DNA of 33,083 bases from Nevskiaceae bacterium (GCA_004297005.1 SCVA01000053.1:1-33083); one strand, 5' to 3'. Positions 15,461 to 24,802 are shown, counted from the first letter of the stretch. Notes: generated by a model not told the origin, from the sequence alone. Made by a program: numbers and translations.

Positions 15461-16709
15461 GGGTCACGCGCTCCGGTTCGGTCTTGTAGGAGTCCATCTT
15501 GGTGTAGACGGGCATGAGGAAAAAGAAGGCGAAGTAGACGATGCTGCCGATCTGCGACACCAGCTTGCCCAACGGGCTGGGCGGCTGCATGCCGTAGTAG
15601 GACAGCGCGATGAAGGCGAGCGTGAACAGCGTCAGGGCGATCTTGAACAGCGGGCCCTTGTAGCGGATCGACTTCACCGGCGAGCGGTCGAGCCAGGGCA
15701 CAAAGAAGATCACCAGCACCGCGCCGAACATGGCGATCACGCCCGGCAGCGCCGAACCGAACAGCGGCGGGGTCGCGCGCAGAATCGCGTAGAAGCTGCC
15801 GAAGTACCAGGCCGGCGTGATGTGCGCGGGAGTGTTGATGGCGCTGGCCGGGGTGAAGTTCGGCTTCTCGAGGAAGTAGCCGCCGCCATCCGGCGCCCAG
15901 AAGATGATGCCCGCGAAGATCATCAGGAACACGGTGACGCCGACGATGTCCTTCACCGTGTAGTAGGGGTGGAAGGGAATACCGTCGAGCGGGATACCGG
16001 TGGCCTTGTCCTTGTGCTTCTTGATCTCGACGCCGTCGGGATTGTTGGAGCCGACCTCGTGCAGCGCGATCAGGTGGGCGACGACCAAGCCGACCAGCAC
16101 GAAGGGCAGCGCGATCACGTGCAGCGAGAACAGGCGGTTGAGGGTGGCGTCGGCCGGCGAGTAGTCGCCCTGCACCCAGATCACCACGTCAGGACCGATC
16201 ACCGGGATGGTGCCGAACAGGCTGATGATCACCTGCGCGCCCCAGTAGCTCATGTTGCCCCAGGGCAGCACGTAGCCGCAGAAGGCTTCGGCCATCAGCA
16301 CCAGGAAGATCAGCGCGCCGAACACCCAGATCAGCTCGCGTGGCTTCTTGTAGCTCCCGTAGAGCAAGCCGCGGTACATGTGCATGAACACGACGATGAA
16401 GAACGCCGAGGCGCCGGTCGAGTGCATGTAGCGGATGATGTTGCCCCAGGGCACATCGCGCATGATGTATTCGACCGAGTCGAAGGCGGTTTCGGCACCC
16501 GGCTTGTAGTGCATGGTCAGCACGATGCCGGTGATCAGCTGATTGACCAGCACCAGCAGCGCCAGCGAGCCGAAGTAGTACCAGAAGTTGAAGTTCTTCG
16601 GCGCGTAGTACTCGGAGAGATGATCCTTCCACAGCTTGGTCAGCGGGAAGCGGTCGTCGATCCAGCCGAGGAAACCGGTGGTCTTGTACGGATTGGGAAC
16701 AATGGCCAT
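15447..16709 (-). CDS. petB: cytochrome b of the bc1 complex
   Basis: This 420-residue, eight-helix cytochrome b has its haem-ligand histidine pairs in the helices containing YMHSTGASAFFIVVFMHMYRG and HVIALPFVLVGLVVAHLIALH. Both the N-terminal b and the C-terminal b/b6 domains are present in one chain. It oxidises quinol at the Qo site and reduces quinone at Qi in the inner membrane. The Qo motif, usually PEWY, reads PAWY here (HITPAWYFGSFYAILR), so the conserved proton-accepting Glu is absent. Gammaproteobacterial and betaproteobacterial enzymes with PVWY are known from the family. It starts 26 bp after petA. Confidence 0.96.
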   Translation of the reverse strand: MAIVPNPYKTTGFLGWIDDRFPLTKLWKDHLSEYYAPKNFNFWYYFGSLALLVLVNQLITGIVLTMHYKPGAETAFDSVEYIMRDVPWGNIIRYMHSTGASAFFIVVFMHMYRGLLYGSYKKPRELIWVFGALIFLVLMAEAFCGYVLPWGNMSYWGAQVIISLFGTIPVIGPDVVIWVQGDYSPADATLNRLFSLHVIALPFVLVGLVVAHLIALHEVGSNNPDGVEIKKHKDKATGIPLDGIPFHPYYTVKDIVGVTVFLMIFAGIIFWAPDGGGYFLEKPNFTPASAINTPAHITPAWYFGSFYAILRATPPLFGSALPGVIAMFGAVLVIFFVPWLDRSPVKSIRYKGPLFKIALTLFTLAFIALSYYGMQPPSPLGKLVSQIGSIVYFAFFFLMPVYTKMDSYKTEPERVTHDAH

Positions 16710-16735
16710 GTCTTTTTAAAACTCGCTCGCGGAAC

Positions 16736-17323
16736 TCAGGCCTGGTCTTCGCCGATCACGACGGTGAGGTCGTTGGCGAAGCGATGCGGCGGGATCACCA
16801 GATTGACTGGCGCCGGCGAGCCCTTGTAGACGCGGCCGGCGAGGTCGAACTTGGAGCCGTGGCAGGGGCAGAAGAAGCCACCTTCCCAGTGCGGATGGAT
16901 GTCCGGCGCGGGGTGCTCGGGACGGAAGGTCGGGATGCAACCCAGATGGGTGCAATTGCCGATGGTGACCAGCACGTCCGGCTTGATCGAGCGGCCCACG
17001 CCCTTGACGTAGTCGGGCTGCAGGGAGCTCTTCGACTCGGGGTCGGTAAGGTCGGCGGTGACCTTGTCGAGGCTGGCGACCATCTCGGGGGTACGACGCA
17101 CCACCCAGACCGCCTTGCCGCGCCAGGTGACACTGATCTTCTGACCCGGCTCGACCGTGGTCAGGTCGATGGTGACCGGCGCGCCGGCGGCCTGCGCCTT
17201 GGCGCTGGGCCTCAGGGAGGCCAGGAACGGCCAAACCACGGCGGCGCCGCCCACCACACCCATGCCGGTCGTGGCAAGCGTGAGGAAGCGGCGGCGGCTG
17301 GTGTCGACGCCTTCGGTGCTCAT
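16736..17323 (-). CDS. petA: Rieske iron-sulfur subunit of the bc1 complex
   Basis: This 195-residue protein opens with a twin-arginine signal ([15 protein letters not shown]) and a single membrane helix. The [2Fe-2S] Rieske domain follows, with cluster boxes CTHLGC and CPCHGSKFD giving two Cys/His pairs and the disulfide cysteines. It moves electrons from quinol at the Qo site of PetB to PetC. It is the first gene of petABC; GAGGG lies about 9 nt before the ATG. In many gammaproteobacteria rplM-rpsI precede petA, whereas here a DUF1302 gene does. Confidence 0.96.
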   Translation of the reverse strand: MSTEGVDTSRRRFLTLATTGMGVVGGAAVVWPFLASLRPSAKAQAAGAPVTIDLTTVEPGQKISVTWRGKAVWVVRRTPEMVASLDKVTADLTDPESKSSLQPDYVKGVGRSIKPDVLVTIGNCTHLGCIPTFRPEHPAPDIHPHWEGGFFCPCHGSKFDLAGRVYKGSPAPVNLVIPPHRFANDLTVVIGEDQA

Positions 17324-17447
17324 GTACGGATACCCTCGCTGGAATTCGAAAACTTGGCTGGGAACTGGCCTGCGGCGGACCTAAACGGGCCGCAATCCCG
17401 AAACTCGGCAAGTATAGCGGCGGCGCCGGGGCGACGTCACCGGGCGA

Positions 17448-17472
17448 GTCCCGCCCCGGACGAGGGCGGGAC
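17448..17472 (-). terminator. hairpin after DUF1302 gene
   Basis: GTCCCGCCC and GGGCGGGAC form a perfect 9-bp stem around a 7-nt loop, 11 bp after the stop of the upstream DUF1302 gene and before the petA promoter region. There is no U-run on the minus strand, so termination would be inefficient or factor-dependent. Confidence 0.55.
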
Positions 17473-17483
17473 CCGCTCGAGGC

Positions 17484-20123
17484 TCAGAACTGGTAACGGA
17501 CGTAGAGCTGGGCGAAGTCGCGGTCGCGATACATGTTCGACGCGCCCTTGCCGCCGGTGAACCAGGTGTAGCCGGGGTTGATCGACAGCGAGGACTTGTA
17601 GCGGATCTCGAAGTTGATCGCCGCGCTCTTGCGGCCCTCGACGAAGTTGGTGTCCAGGGGCTGCGGCGCGGTGCCGTTCATGTCGTGCTGCCAGATGATC
17701 TGCGGCTGGAAGCTGATGCCCGGGAACACGCTCTCGTAGCGGATGATGCTGATCAGGCGATAGCCCCAGGAGAATTTGTCCGGGAAGAGATCGAGATCGG
17801 CCTGGTGCGGGTTGAAGCGCAGGCCGTCCGGGCCGTAGGAGCAGGTCGGGTTGGTCGAGCAGGCCTGGCGTCGGGTGGCGTCGGTGTAGTAGGAGCCGGA
17901 GCCGTCGGCACCGGCGCTGGCATGGGTGAGCGTGCCCGGCGCCTCGAACTGCAGCACGTCCAGCGGCGGCAGGTCCGGCACCCAGGTGGCGCCCACTTCT
18001 AGCACGCCCAGAATCTGGTCGGCGCCGATCCAGTTGTCGGTAGCACCCAATACCTGGGTGGCTCCGAAGTTGAATTGATAGACCCCGAGTTGTTCGTAGC
18101 CGCGGATGTAGCCGGGATTGTTGTGGTCGTAGGGTCTGGTGATGTCACTGCCGGGATTCTCGCCCACCGCCCCGCCCCGGTAGGGAATGATGAAACTGGG
18201 GAAGGAGCGCGAGGAACCGGTCATATGGCCGACCAGTAGATCGAAAGTGTCGTTGTAGGCGCCGGGAGTCCCATTGGCGTCGATGACATAGTCGCTGCTG
18301 GGGTAGACGATGAGGTTGCCATTGGCGTCGGTGCCGATGCCGCCGACGGCATTGATGTCGCCACCTAGCGATTCGACCAGAGGTCCCAGCACCGCCTGCA
18401 GTTCCGGCGGCAGTGCGCCCAGGGCCAGGCCGGTACCGTTGCCGGTACCGGCGCAGGGGGTGCCACCCACGGTCGGGTTCTGACACAGCGACAGGGTCGG
18501 GCCGAAGGCGGCGAACAGCAGATCCTCGAGATCGACCTGCAGCGGCATGTTTGGCCTGTAGGCCACCTCACCCTGAATCGAGTAGTCGCCCAAGGTGGTG
18601 TTGAACGACAGACCCAGCATCTGGATGTTCTTCGGATACTCGAACTGCAGCTTGGTGCTGTCGAAGGGCACCGCCGAATAGTCGTTGACCGTCTTCACCT
18701 CGCCGGTTGCGGGGTCGATGCGGTAGGAGTCGGGGTCGTTGGGATTGGTCAGGCTGGCCAGCAGCGGAATGCTGGGGCAGTCGGCCAGGAACTGGGTGCT
18801 GCTGCGCGAGTAGCGGCCGCAGGAATCGATCGAAGCGTAGGTACTGATGTAGGGCAACTTGGAGTGGTAGTTCATGAAGTACAGGCCCAGCTCGGTGCCG
18901 CTGTTGAGCCATTCGGCGTAGTACTTCAGGGAGATGCCGTACTGGTTGCTGAAACCGAATCGGTCCGGCTCGTTGTCCGGCAGGCGCTCGGCGGTAAGGC
19001 TGGTGTCGGTCAGGCCGGACAGCGGATTGTCGAGCAGTCGGCCCTTGCCGTCGGCGTCTTCGGCAGCGCCACCGAAACTGATGGTGGCGAAGTTTCCGGC
19101 GTTGTCAGTGCCGAGGTCAGCGAACGAGAAATAGGAACTCGGCGCCGGAATCTCCACCGGCTGCCACTCGAACTGGTAGTAGGCCTCGATGGTGGCGTTC
19201 TCGAAGGGCTCGAAGCTGCCGAAGGCGGCAGTCTGCGGCGTGAATACCTCCTCCACGGCGAAGCCGGTGCGCAGGAAGTTGTTGGCATTCACCGGCTGCG
19301 CCTGGTTGATCGAATTGATCACCAGCAGGGTCGATTCACCCCAGTTGATGGTCTGCCGGCCCAGCTTGTAGGTCAGCTCGCGGTCGAAGGGCAGCGGCGC
19401 CTTGCCGTAGAACACCGCGTCCAGCAACTGGAAGTCCTGGCCGATCTGGCTCAGGGTCGCGGAATCGGTGCGCTTGCTGTTCACCTGCCCGCCCGGGCCA
19501 TAGAGGATGCTGCAGGGAAGACCTGGGGTGGGGTTGCGGTCGCCGCAGGGTTGGGAGTCGGAACGCGGCAAGGGCAGACTGTCGAGCGCCGTCACTACGT
19601 TGCCAACCTGCAGGTAGTTGTCCCTGGTGATGCGGTTGGGGTGGTTCTCGGTGAAATCGTTGTTCACCACGTCGTAGAAGTACAGCGCGCGGGCGAAGAA
19701 GCCGTAGTCGCCGTAATTGAGCGTCAAGTCCTGCGTGAGCTTGATCGGCGCCTGAGTGATGTCGCCCTTGTCGTAATTGAGATTGCCATCGTCGAAGTTG
19801 TTGGAGAACTGCCCCGGCACCTCCGACAGCCGCGCCGCCGCATAGGTCTGGGTACGGAACAAACCCTGGCAGGACTGGTACAGCCCCGTGCCGTCGGCTT
19901 GGCGACCGCAGACATTGGGATCGAGATTGGCCTTGCCGACCAGGGCCTGCGAGCGTTCCTGCATGCGCCACTGGGCGCCGGCAGTAATGGTGGAGTTGAG
20001 CACTCCAGTGATGCCCTCTTCGCCATAGGGCAGCGAGAACTCGATGGCCTGCGCACTGCCCAGCCAGCCCAACATCGCGAACAGGACCAACAGCGGCCCG
20101 GAACGTCCAAGACGGTACCCCAT
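17484..20123 (-). CDS. DUF1302 family outer-membrane protein (copy 1)
   Basis: This 879-residue protein has a signal peptide cleaved near AQA/IEF (residue 26). The DUF1302 opening, EEGITGVLNSTITAGAQWRM, follows, then many alternating beta-strand-like segments and a C-terminal strand ending LYVRYQF. A terminal Phe is a typical barrel-assembly signal. A central KLGRQTINWGESTLLVINSI block and CSTNPTCSYGPDGLRFNPHQ are shared with the next gene. DUF1302 proteins are predicted outer-membrane barrels, often associated with hydrophobic-compound or steroid/lipid metabolism and frequently paired with DUF1329. No DUF1329 partner is here and the substrate is unknown. A strong AGGAGGAG Shine-Dalgarno precedes the ATG by about 7 nt. 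Confidence 0.88.
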   Translation of the reverse strand: MGYRLGRSGPLLVLFAMLGWLGSAQAIEFSLPYGEEGITGVLNSTITAGAQWRMQERSQALVGKANLDPNVCGRQADGTGLYQSCQGLFRTQTYAAARLSEVPGQFSNNFDDGNLNYDKGDITQAPIKLTQDLTLNYGDYGFFARALYFYDVVNNDFTENHPNRITRDNYLQVGNVVTALDSLPLPRSDSQPCGDRNPTPGLPCSILYGPGGQVNSKRTDSATLSQIGQDFQLLDAVFYGKAPLPFDRELTYKLGRQTINWGESTLLVINSINQAQPVNANNFLRTGFAVEEVFTPQTAAFGSFEPFENATIEAYYQFEWQPVEIPAPSSYFSFADLGTDNAGNFATISFGGAAEDADGKGRLLDNPLSGLTDTSLTAERLPDNEPDRFGFSNQYGISLKYYAEWLNSGTELGLYFMNYHSKLPYISTYASIDSCGRYSRSSTQFLADCPSIPLLASLTNPNDPDSYRIDPATGEVKTVNDYSAVPFDSTKLQFEYPKNIQMLGLSFNTTLGDYSIQGEVAYRPNMPLQVDLEDLLFAAFGPTLSLCQNPTVGGTPCAGTGNGTGLALGALPPELQAVLGPLVESLGGDINAVGGIGTDANGNLIVYPSSDYVIDANGTPGAYNDTFDLLVGHMTGSSRSFPSFIIPYRGGAVGENPGSDITRPYDHNNPGYIRGYEQLGVYQFNFGATQVLGATDNWIGADQILGVLEVGATWVPDLPPLDVLQFEAPGTLTHASAGADGSGSYYTDATRRQACSTNPTCSYGPDGLRFNPHQADLDLFPDKFSWGYRLISIIRYESVFPGISFQPQIIWQHDMNGTAPQPLDTNFVEGRKSAAINFEIRYKSSLSINPGYTWFTGGKGASNMYRDRDFAQLYVRYQF

Positions 20124-20184
20124 GCTCTCTCCTCCTCAATCTGCCTACGCACTGGTCCGCGTGTGACGGACTCTATGGAATTAC

Positions 20185-20204
20185 GACGCCATGACGTCAG
20201 CGTC
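20185..20204. promoter_or_regulatory. inverted repeat upstream of DUF1302 copy 1
   Basis: GACGC and GCGTC arms flank an inner palindrome TGACGTCA, about 62-81 bp upstream of the start codon of the 17484-20123 gene and downstream of the previous gene's terminator. The position suits an operator or promoter element, but no regulator or -10/-35 pair could be tied to it. Confidence 0.3.
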
Positions 20205-20262
20205 TGTTTGTTCAGCGAAGGTAGCAGTAGCTTCCGACCAGCCGCAATACAGAAGGCAAAAG

Positions 20263-20289
20263 AAAAAGGACGCCAGCGGCGTCCTTTTT
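20263..20289 (-). terminator. intrinsic terminator after DUF1302 copy 2
   Basis: AAAAAGGACGCC and GGCGTCCTTTTT form a perfect 12-bp stem with a 3-nt loop, 19 bp downstream of the stop of the 20309-22831 gene. On the minus strand the stem ends in TTTTTC followed by TTTT, a classical Rho-independent terminator. It separates the two DUF1302 paralogues into different transcripts. Confidence 0.88.
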
Positions 20290-20308
20290 CGCAAGCGCTT
20301 GAGTCACT

Positions 20309-22831
20309 TTAGAACAGGTACTTGGCAAATACCTGGGCGTAATCGCGATCGCGCAGCAGGTTGTAGCTGCCGCCGCCGGTGAACCAGGTATAGCCGAGGT
20401 TGAACGAGAAGCTGGACTTGTAGCGGGTCTCCAGCAGGGCCGAGACGGTCTTGCGACCCTGAACGAAGTTCTCACCAGGCCCCGGCGCGGTGCCGTTGAC
20501 ATCGTGAGCCCAGACCAGGAAGGGTTGCAGCGAAATGCCCGGCAGCACGCTCTCGTACTTGAGGATGGCGATCATCCGGTAGCCCCAGGAGAAGCGGTCG
20601 GTATAGCCCTCGGGATCCTGCTGGTGCGGATTGAAGCGCGCGCCGTCGGCTCCGTAGGAGCAGGTCGGGTTGGTGGAGCAGGCCATGCGCCGGGTTTCGT
20701 CGGTGAAGTAGCCGCCCGAGCCATCGGCGCCGGCACTCGCGTGCAGGAAGGTGCCCGGCGCCTCGATCTGCAACTGGTCCAGCGGCGGCAGGTCAGGAAC
20801 CCAGGTGGAACCCAGTTCGGCCAGCAGCAGAACCTGGTCGGCGGCGAACGGATTCTCGGTGGCGCCCAGCACCCGCGTCGCCCCCAGGTTGAACTGGTAG
20901 ACGCCAAAACGCTCGTAGCCGCGGATGTAACCCGGATTGTTGGGGTCCAGCGCCTTGCTGCGATCCGTGGGCGCGTTTTCGCCGACCACGCCGCCGCGAT
21001 AGGGAATGATGAAGCTGGGGAAGGAGCGCGCCGAGCCTGGCAGATGGCCGACGCCGAGATCGAAGGTGTCCGGGTAGGGATTGTTGCCGTTGGCGTCGAG
21101 GAAATCGCTGGGGCCGTAGAGAGTGCCCAGGTAGGCGCTGTTGGTATCGATGCCCACCGTGGTACCGGCGCAGCCGCTACCGACCGGCAGTACATTGGGC
21201 ACCCCCACCGGCAGGCCCAGGCCGGACAGCAGGTTGTTGAGCGCGGTGCTGGCGGCGGCAAGGTTCAGGCCCGGCAGCGCCAGGCGCGCCAGATTCTGAT
21301 CGTGGCAGCGGGTCAGGGTGGGACCGTAGGCGGCGAACACCAGGTCCTCCTGATCCACCTGCAGCGGCAGATTGGGCCGGTAGGCCACCTCGCCCTGTAG
21401 CGAGTAATCGCCCAGCGTGGTGTTGAAGGAAATGCCGTAGAGCTGAATGTCCTTCGGGTATTCCAGCATCAGGCTGGCGGTGTCCAGCGGCGCCGCGTCG
21501 GAACCCGCGTTGCTCGGGTCCAGCGACAACTGCGGAATGTTCGGACAGGTCGCCAGGAAACTCAGCGGGTCGTAGGCGTCGATGCCCAGGGCGTTGCCCT
21601 CGCGACGGGCGCAACTGGCATCGGCGGCGAAGAAGCTCGCGTACGGCAAGCGCGAGTGGTAGTTCATGAAATAGAAGCCGAACTCGCTGCCGGAATTGAT
21701 GTTCTCGGCGTAGTACTTCAGCGCGACACCGAACTGGCCGGCGGCGTCGGGCTCCAGATCCGGCTGGCGCTGCAGCCGCAGCGTGGTGGGGGTGATGCGC
21801 GCCAGCGGGTTGTACTGCAAGGACCCCTGCCCGTCGGGATCTTCCGCGGCACCACCGAAACTGGCGAGCACGTAGTCTCCTGCGTTGTTGGTGCCAACAT
21901 CGACGGTCGAGAAATAGGTGCCGGGCGTCTGCGCTTCCACCGGCTGCCACTCCAGCTGGTAGAAGGCTTCCAGCGTCGCGTTTTCGAAGGGCTCGAAGCT
22001 GGCGAAGGCCATCGCCACCGGGGTGAACACCTCCTCCACCTGGGTGCCGACGCGCATGAAGTTGTTGGCGTTGACCGGCTGCGCCTGATTGATCGAGTTG
22101 AGCACCAGCAGGGTGGACTCACCCCAGTTCACGGTCTGGCGGCCAAGCTTGAAGCTCAGCATCTTCTCGTCGCTGAACGGCAGCGGCACCTTGCCGTACA
22201 CGTAGGCGTCGAGCAGTTGATAGTCCTCGCCAGCCTGACGCAACACCTCCGGATCGGTCCGCTGGTTGCGCACCACCCCGCCCGGCCCGTAGACCCTCGC
22301 CCCCGGATAAGGCAGGACAAAGCCCGGATCGAACGACGAGTAGCCGACGCTGGCGGCGTTCTCGGCCGTAATGCGATTGGGGTGGTATTCCTCGAAGTCG
22401 TCGTTGACGAAGTCGTGGAAGAACAGGGTGCGCGCGAAGACGCCAAAATCACCGTGGGCCAGGGTCAGATCCTGGGTGACCTTCAGCGGTGCCTGGATGA
22501 GGTCGTGCCGGTCGTAGTTGAGATTGCCGTCGTCGGCATTGAGCGAATACTGACCCGGCGCCGCCGCGAGAGTCTGCGCGGGATACAACTGGTCACGGAA
22601 TACCCCCTGGCAGGACTGGTTGGGAATGCCGCAGACCGCCGGGTTCACATTGGACTTACCAATTAGGGCAGCGCTGCGCTCCTGCATGCGCCAGGCGGCG
22701 CCCATGGTGATGACGGTGTTCAGTACCCCTTTCACCTCGTCGTCGCGGTAGGGGACGTTGAATTCGATGGCCTGGGCCGGCAGGGCGGCGGCCAGCAGAC
22801 TTAAGACGACGCAGCGAGACGACAGTGACAC
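20309..22831 (-). CDS. DUF1302 family outer-membrane protein (copy 2)
   Basis: This 840-residue paralogue of the following gene shares its order of motifs. These are DDEVKGVLNTVITMGAAWRM after the signal peptide (cleavage AQA/IEF, residue 21), KLGRQTVNWGESTLLVLNSI, ASFGGAAEDPDGQGSL, CSTNPTCSYGADGARFNPHQ, and a barrel-like C-terminus ending in Phe. The start is GTG, supported by GAGGGAG 5 nt upstream. It has its own terminator. It lies 146 bp after oppD in the same direction, with no obvious terminator between them, so read-through from the peptide importer is possible. A predicted outer-membrane barrel; substrate unknown. Confidence 0.88.
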   Translation of the reverse strand: MSLSSRCVVLSLLAAALPAQAIEFNVPYRDDEVKGVLNTVITMGAAWRMQERSAALIGKSNVNPAVCGIPNQSCQGVFRDQLYPAQTLAAAPGQYSLNADDGNLNYDRHDLIQAPLKVTQDLTLAHGDFGVFARTLFFHDFVNDDFEEYHPNRITAENAASVGYSSFDPGFVLPYPGARVYGPGGVVRNQRTDPEVLRQAGEDYQLLDAYVYGKVPLPFSDEKMLSFKLGRQTVNWGESTLLVLNSINQAQPVNANNFMRVGTQVEEVFTPVAMAFASFEPFENATLEAFYQLEWQPVEAQTPGTYFSTVDVGTNNAGDYVLASFGGAAEDPDGQGSLQYNPLARITPTTLRLQRQPDLEPDAAGQFGVALKYYAENINSGSEFGFYFMNYHSRLPYASFFAADASCARREGNALGIDAYDPLSFLATCPNIPQLSLDPSNAGSDAAPLDTASLMLEYPKDIQLYGISFNTTLGDYSLQGEVAYRPNLPLQVDQEDLVFAAYGPTLTRCHDQNLARLALPGLNLAAASTALNNLLSGLGLPVGVPNVLPVGSGCAGTTVGIDTNSAYLGTLYGPSDFLDANGNNPYPDTFDLGVGHLPGSARSFPSFIIPYRGGVVGENAPTDRSKALDPNNPGYIRGYERFGVYQFNLGATRVLGATENPFAADQVLLLAELGSTWVPDLPPLDQLQIEAPGTFLHASAGADGSGGYFTDETRRMACSTNPTCSYGADGARFNPHQQDPEGYTDRFSWGYRMIAILKYESVLPGISLQPFLVWAHDVNGTAPGPGENFVQGRKTVSALLETRYKSSFSFNLGYTWFTGGGSYNLLRDRDYAQVFAKYLF

Positions 22832-22977
22832 GGGAACTCCCTCTTGGATACCAGTTTTGCGCGACCGCCGCGGCCGGCCAGAGCAGAACCAATCCTGCGC
22901 CCAGAGCCGTTATTTACCGCTTGTTCAGCAGCCCGTGCATGGTAAGGCAAGCCTTCGGGGAATGGGCGAAAAATGAC

Positions 22978-23949
22978 TTAGCCGTCATCGAATTCAGGTG
23001 CCCCGGCCAAGCCGTGGCAGGCCGCATATCGCGCCGCGCCCAGCGGCGTCCAGGCCGGAGTCTGCTGACGGCAGATCTCGCGCGCGAGCCGGCAACGCGG
23101 CGCGAATCCGCAGCCGGCACCCGCCTCGCGCGCGCTGGCCACGGTACCGGGGATTGCCGGCAGAGGTTGACCGAGCGGACTGTCCAGCCGCGGACGGCAG
23201 GCGATCAGGCCTTGGGTGTAGGGATGCTGTGGCCGGCCAAGCACCAATGGCACCGGGCCGCGCTCCATCATCCGGCCGCCGTAGAGCACCAGGACTTCGT
23301 CGGCGACTTCGGCGATCACGCCCAGGTCGTGGGAGATCATCAGCAGCGCCAGGCCGAACTCGCGGCGCAGTTCCGCCAACAGCCGCAGCACCTCGGCCTG
23401 CACGGTGACGTCGAGCGCGGTGGTGGGCTCGTCGGCGATCAGCAGCGCCGGCTTGAGCAGCAGCATCATGGCGATCATCACCCGCTGGCGCATGCCGCCG
23501 GAAAACTCGTGTGGGTACTGGCGCAGGCGACGATAGGCGTCGCCGATGCGTACCGCCTCCAACATGCGCAGCGCCTCGGCCTCGGCACTACCCCGCCCCA
23601 GGCCGCGATGCACGACCAGCATCTCGGTCAGCTGGCTGCCGATGCGCAGATAGGGATTGAGGCTGCTCATCGGATCTTGAAACACCATGCCGATGGCGCT
23701 ACCACGCAGCCGGCGGCGCGCAGACTCTTCCAGAGTCAGCAAGTCCCGCCCCTGGAAGCGCAGCGCGCCCTGCACTTTCGCCTGCGCCGGTAACAAGCCC
23801 AGCAAGGCCAGCGCACTCTGCGACTTGCCGGATCCGGATTCGCCGACCAGGCCCAGGCAGGCTCCGGCCTCCAGCGTGAAGGACAGGCCATCCACCACCC
23901 TGCCACGCGGGTAGTCGATGCTCAGGCCGTCCACTTCCAGCAGCGCCAT
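22978..23949 (-). CDS. peptide ABC transporter ATP-binding protein, OppD/DppD-like
   Basis: The 323-residue ATPase (ATG at 23949) has Walker A GESGSGKS (residues 36-43), Q-loop FQDPMSSLNP, signature FSGGMRQR, Walker B LLIADEP and H-loop ISHDLG. The C-terminal oligopeptide (oligo_HPY) domain carries four cysteines in the pattern GCGFAPRC, EIC, AAC, matching the iron-sulfur site described for some DppD-type ATPases. It would power import through the adjacent OppB/OppC permeases. A GTG at 23964, overlapping oppC, would add five residues; neither start has a clear Shine-Dalgarno. No OppF-type second ATPase follows, so the protein must act as a homodimer or pair with one encoded elsewhere. Confidence 0.92.
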   Translation of the reverse strand: MALLEVDGLSIDYPRGRVVDGLSFTLEAGACLGLVGESGSGKSQSALALLGLLPAQAKVQGALRFQGRDLLTLEESARRRLRGSAIGMVFQDPMSSLNPYLRIGSQLTEMLVVHRGLGRGSAEAEALRMLEAVRIGDAYRRLRQYPHEFSGGMRQRVMIAMMLLLKPALLIADEPTTALDVTVQAEVLRLLAELRREFGLALLMISHDLGVIAEVADEVLVLYGGRMMERGPVPLVLGRPQHPYTQGLIACRPRLDSPLGQPLPAIPGTVASAREAGAGCGFAPRCRLAREICRQQTPAWTPLGAARYAACHGLAGAPEFDDG

Positions 23950-23953
23950 GGCG

Positions 23954-24802
23954 TTAGTCCGCACCGCGGTCGAGGGCGTCGCTCAAGGCGTCGCCGACGC
24001 GGTTGAGGCAGAGCAATGCGAGAGCCAGCAGGCCGGCCGGGAGCAGCAGCGTCCAGGGCGTGCGCTCCATCTCGCGGGCACCGTCGTTGACCAGCGCGCC
24101 CCAGCTGGTGGCCGGCTCCTGCACGCCCAGGCCCAAGAAGCTCAGGAAGGATTCGGTGAGGATCACCTGCGGCACCGTCAGCGTCGCCACCACCGCCACC
24201 GTGCCCAGCAGATTGGGCAGGATCTGCCCCCAGAGGATGGAGAAGTCGCCCAGGCCCGAAGCCCGGGCCGCGAGCACGAACTCGCGCTGCTTCAGGGCCA
24301 AGGTTTCGCCACGGACGATGCGCGCCATGTCCAACCAGTTGATCGCGCCGATGGCGACGAATACCAGCCAGAACTCGCGGCCGAACAGCACCATCAGCAG
24401 GATCACCAGAAACAGGAAGGGCAAGGCGTAGAGGATATCCACGGCACGCATCATCAGCTCGTCGAGCCGCCCGCCGAAGTAGCCGGCGATGGCGCCGTAG
24501 GCAACGCCGATCAGGAGCGAAACTGCGGTGGCGGCGATGCCGACCAGCAGCGACACCCGGCCGCCTTCCAGACTGCGCACGAACAGGTCGCGTCCTAGGC
24601 CATCGGTGCCGAACCAATGCTGCCCGGCCCACTGCGGTGGCTGTGCCCAGTCGGCGTCGAAGTCGATGCTGTCCACCGCATAGGGCGACAGCAGCGGGCC
24701 AAGCAGGATCAGCAGCAACAACAGGCTCAGCAGTACCGCTGCCGCCAGCGCGCCGGAGTCGCGGCGCAGCGCCGACCACAGCCCTCCCGCCGACGCGCTC
24801 AT
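23954..24802 (-). CDS. peptide ABC transporter permease, OppC/DppC-like
   Basis: This 282-residue inner-membrane permease has an N-terminal helix, the periplasmic region GTDGLGRDLFVRSLEGGRVS typical of DppC/OppC, and about five further helices. The EAA-type loop is EFVLAARASGLGDFSILWGQ, which docks on the ATPase. Its ATG overlaps the oppB stop by 4 nt, and oppD begins 4 nt after its stop. It forms the translocation pore with OppB; the likely substrates are di- or oligopeptides. Confidence 0.94.
   Translation of the reverse strand: MSASAGGLWSALRRDSGALAAAVLLSLLLLLILLGPLLSPYAVDSIDFDADWAQPPQWAGQHWFGTDGLGRDLFVRSLEGGRVSLLVGIAATAVSLLIGVAYGAIAGYFGGRLDELMMRAVDILYALPFLFLVILLMVLFGREFWLVFVAIGAINWLDMARIVRGETLALKQREFVLAARASGLGDFSILWGQILPNLLGTVAVVATLTVPQVILTESFLSFLGLGVQEPATSWGALVNDGAREMERTPWTLLLPAGLLALALLCLNRVGDALSDALDRGAD

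Noticed and set aside
22832..22977. AAGGC/GCCTT mini-hairpin after oppD as a terminator
   Set aside because: The stem is only 5 bp with a 2-nt loop and there is no U-tract.
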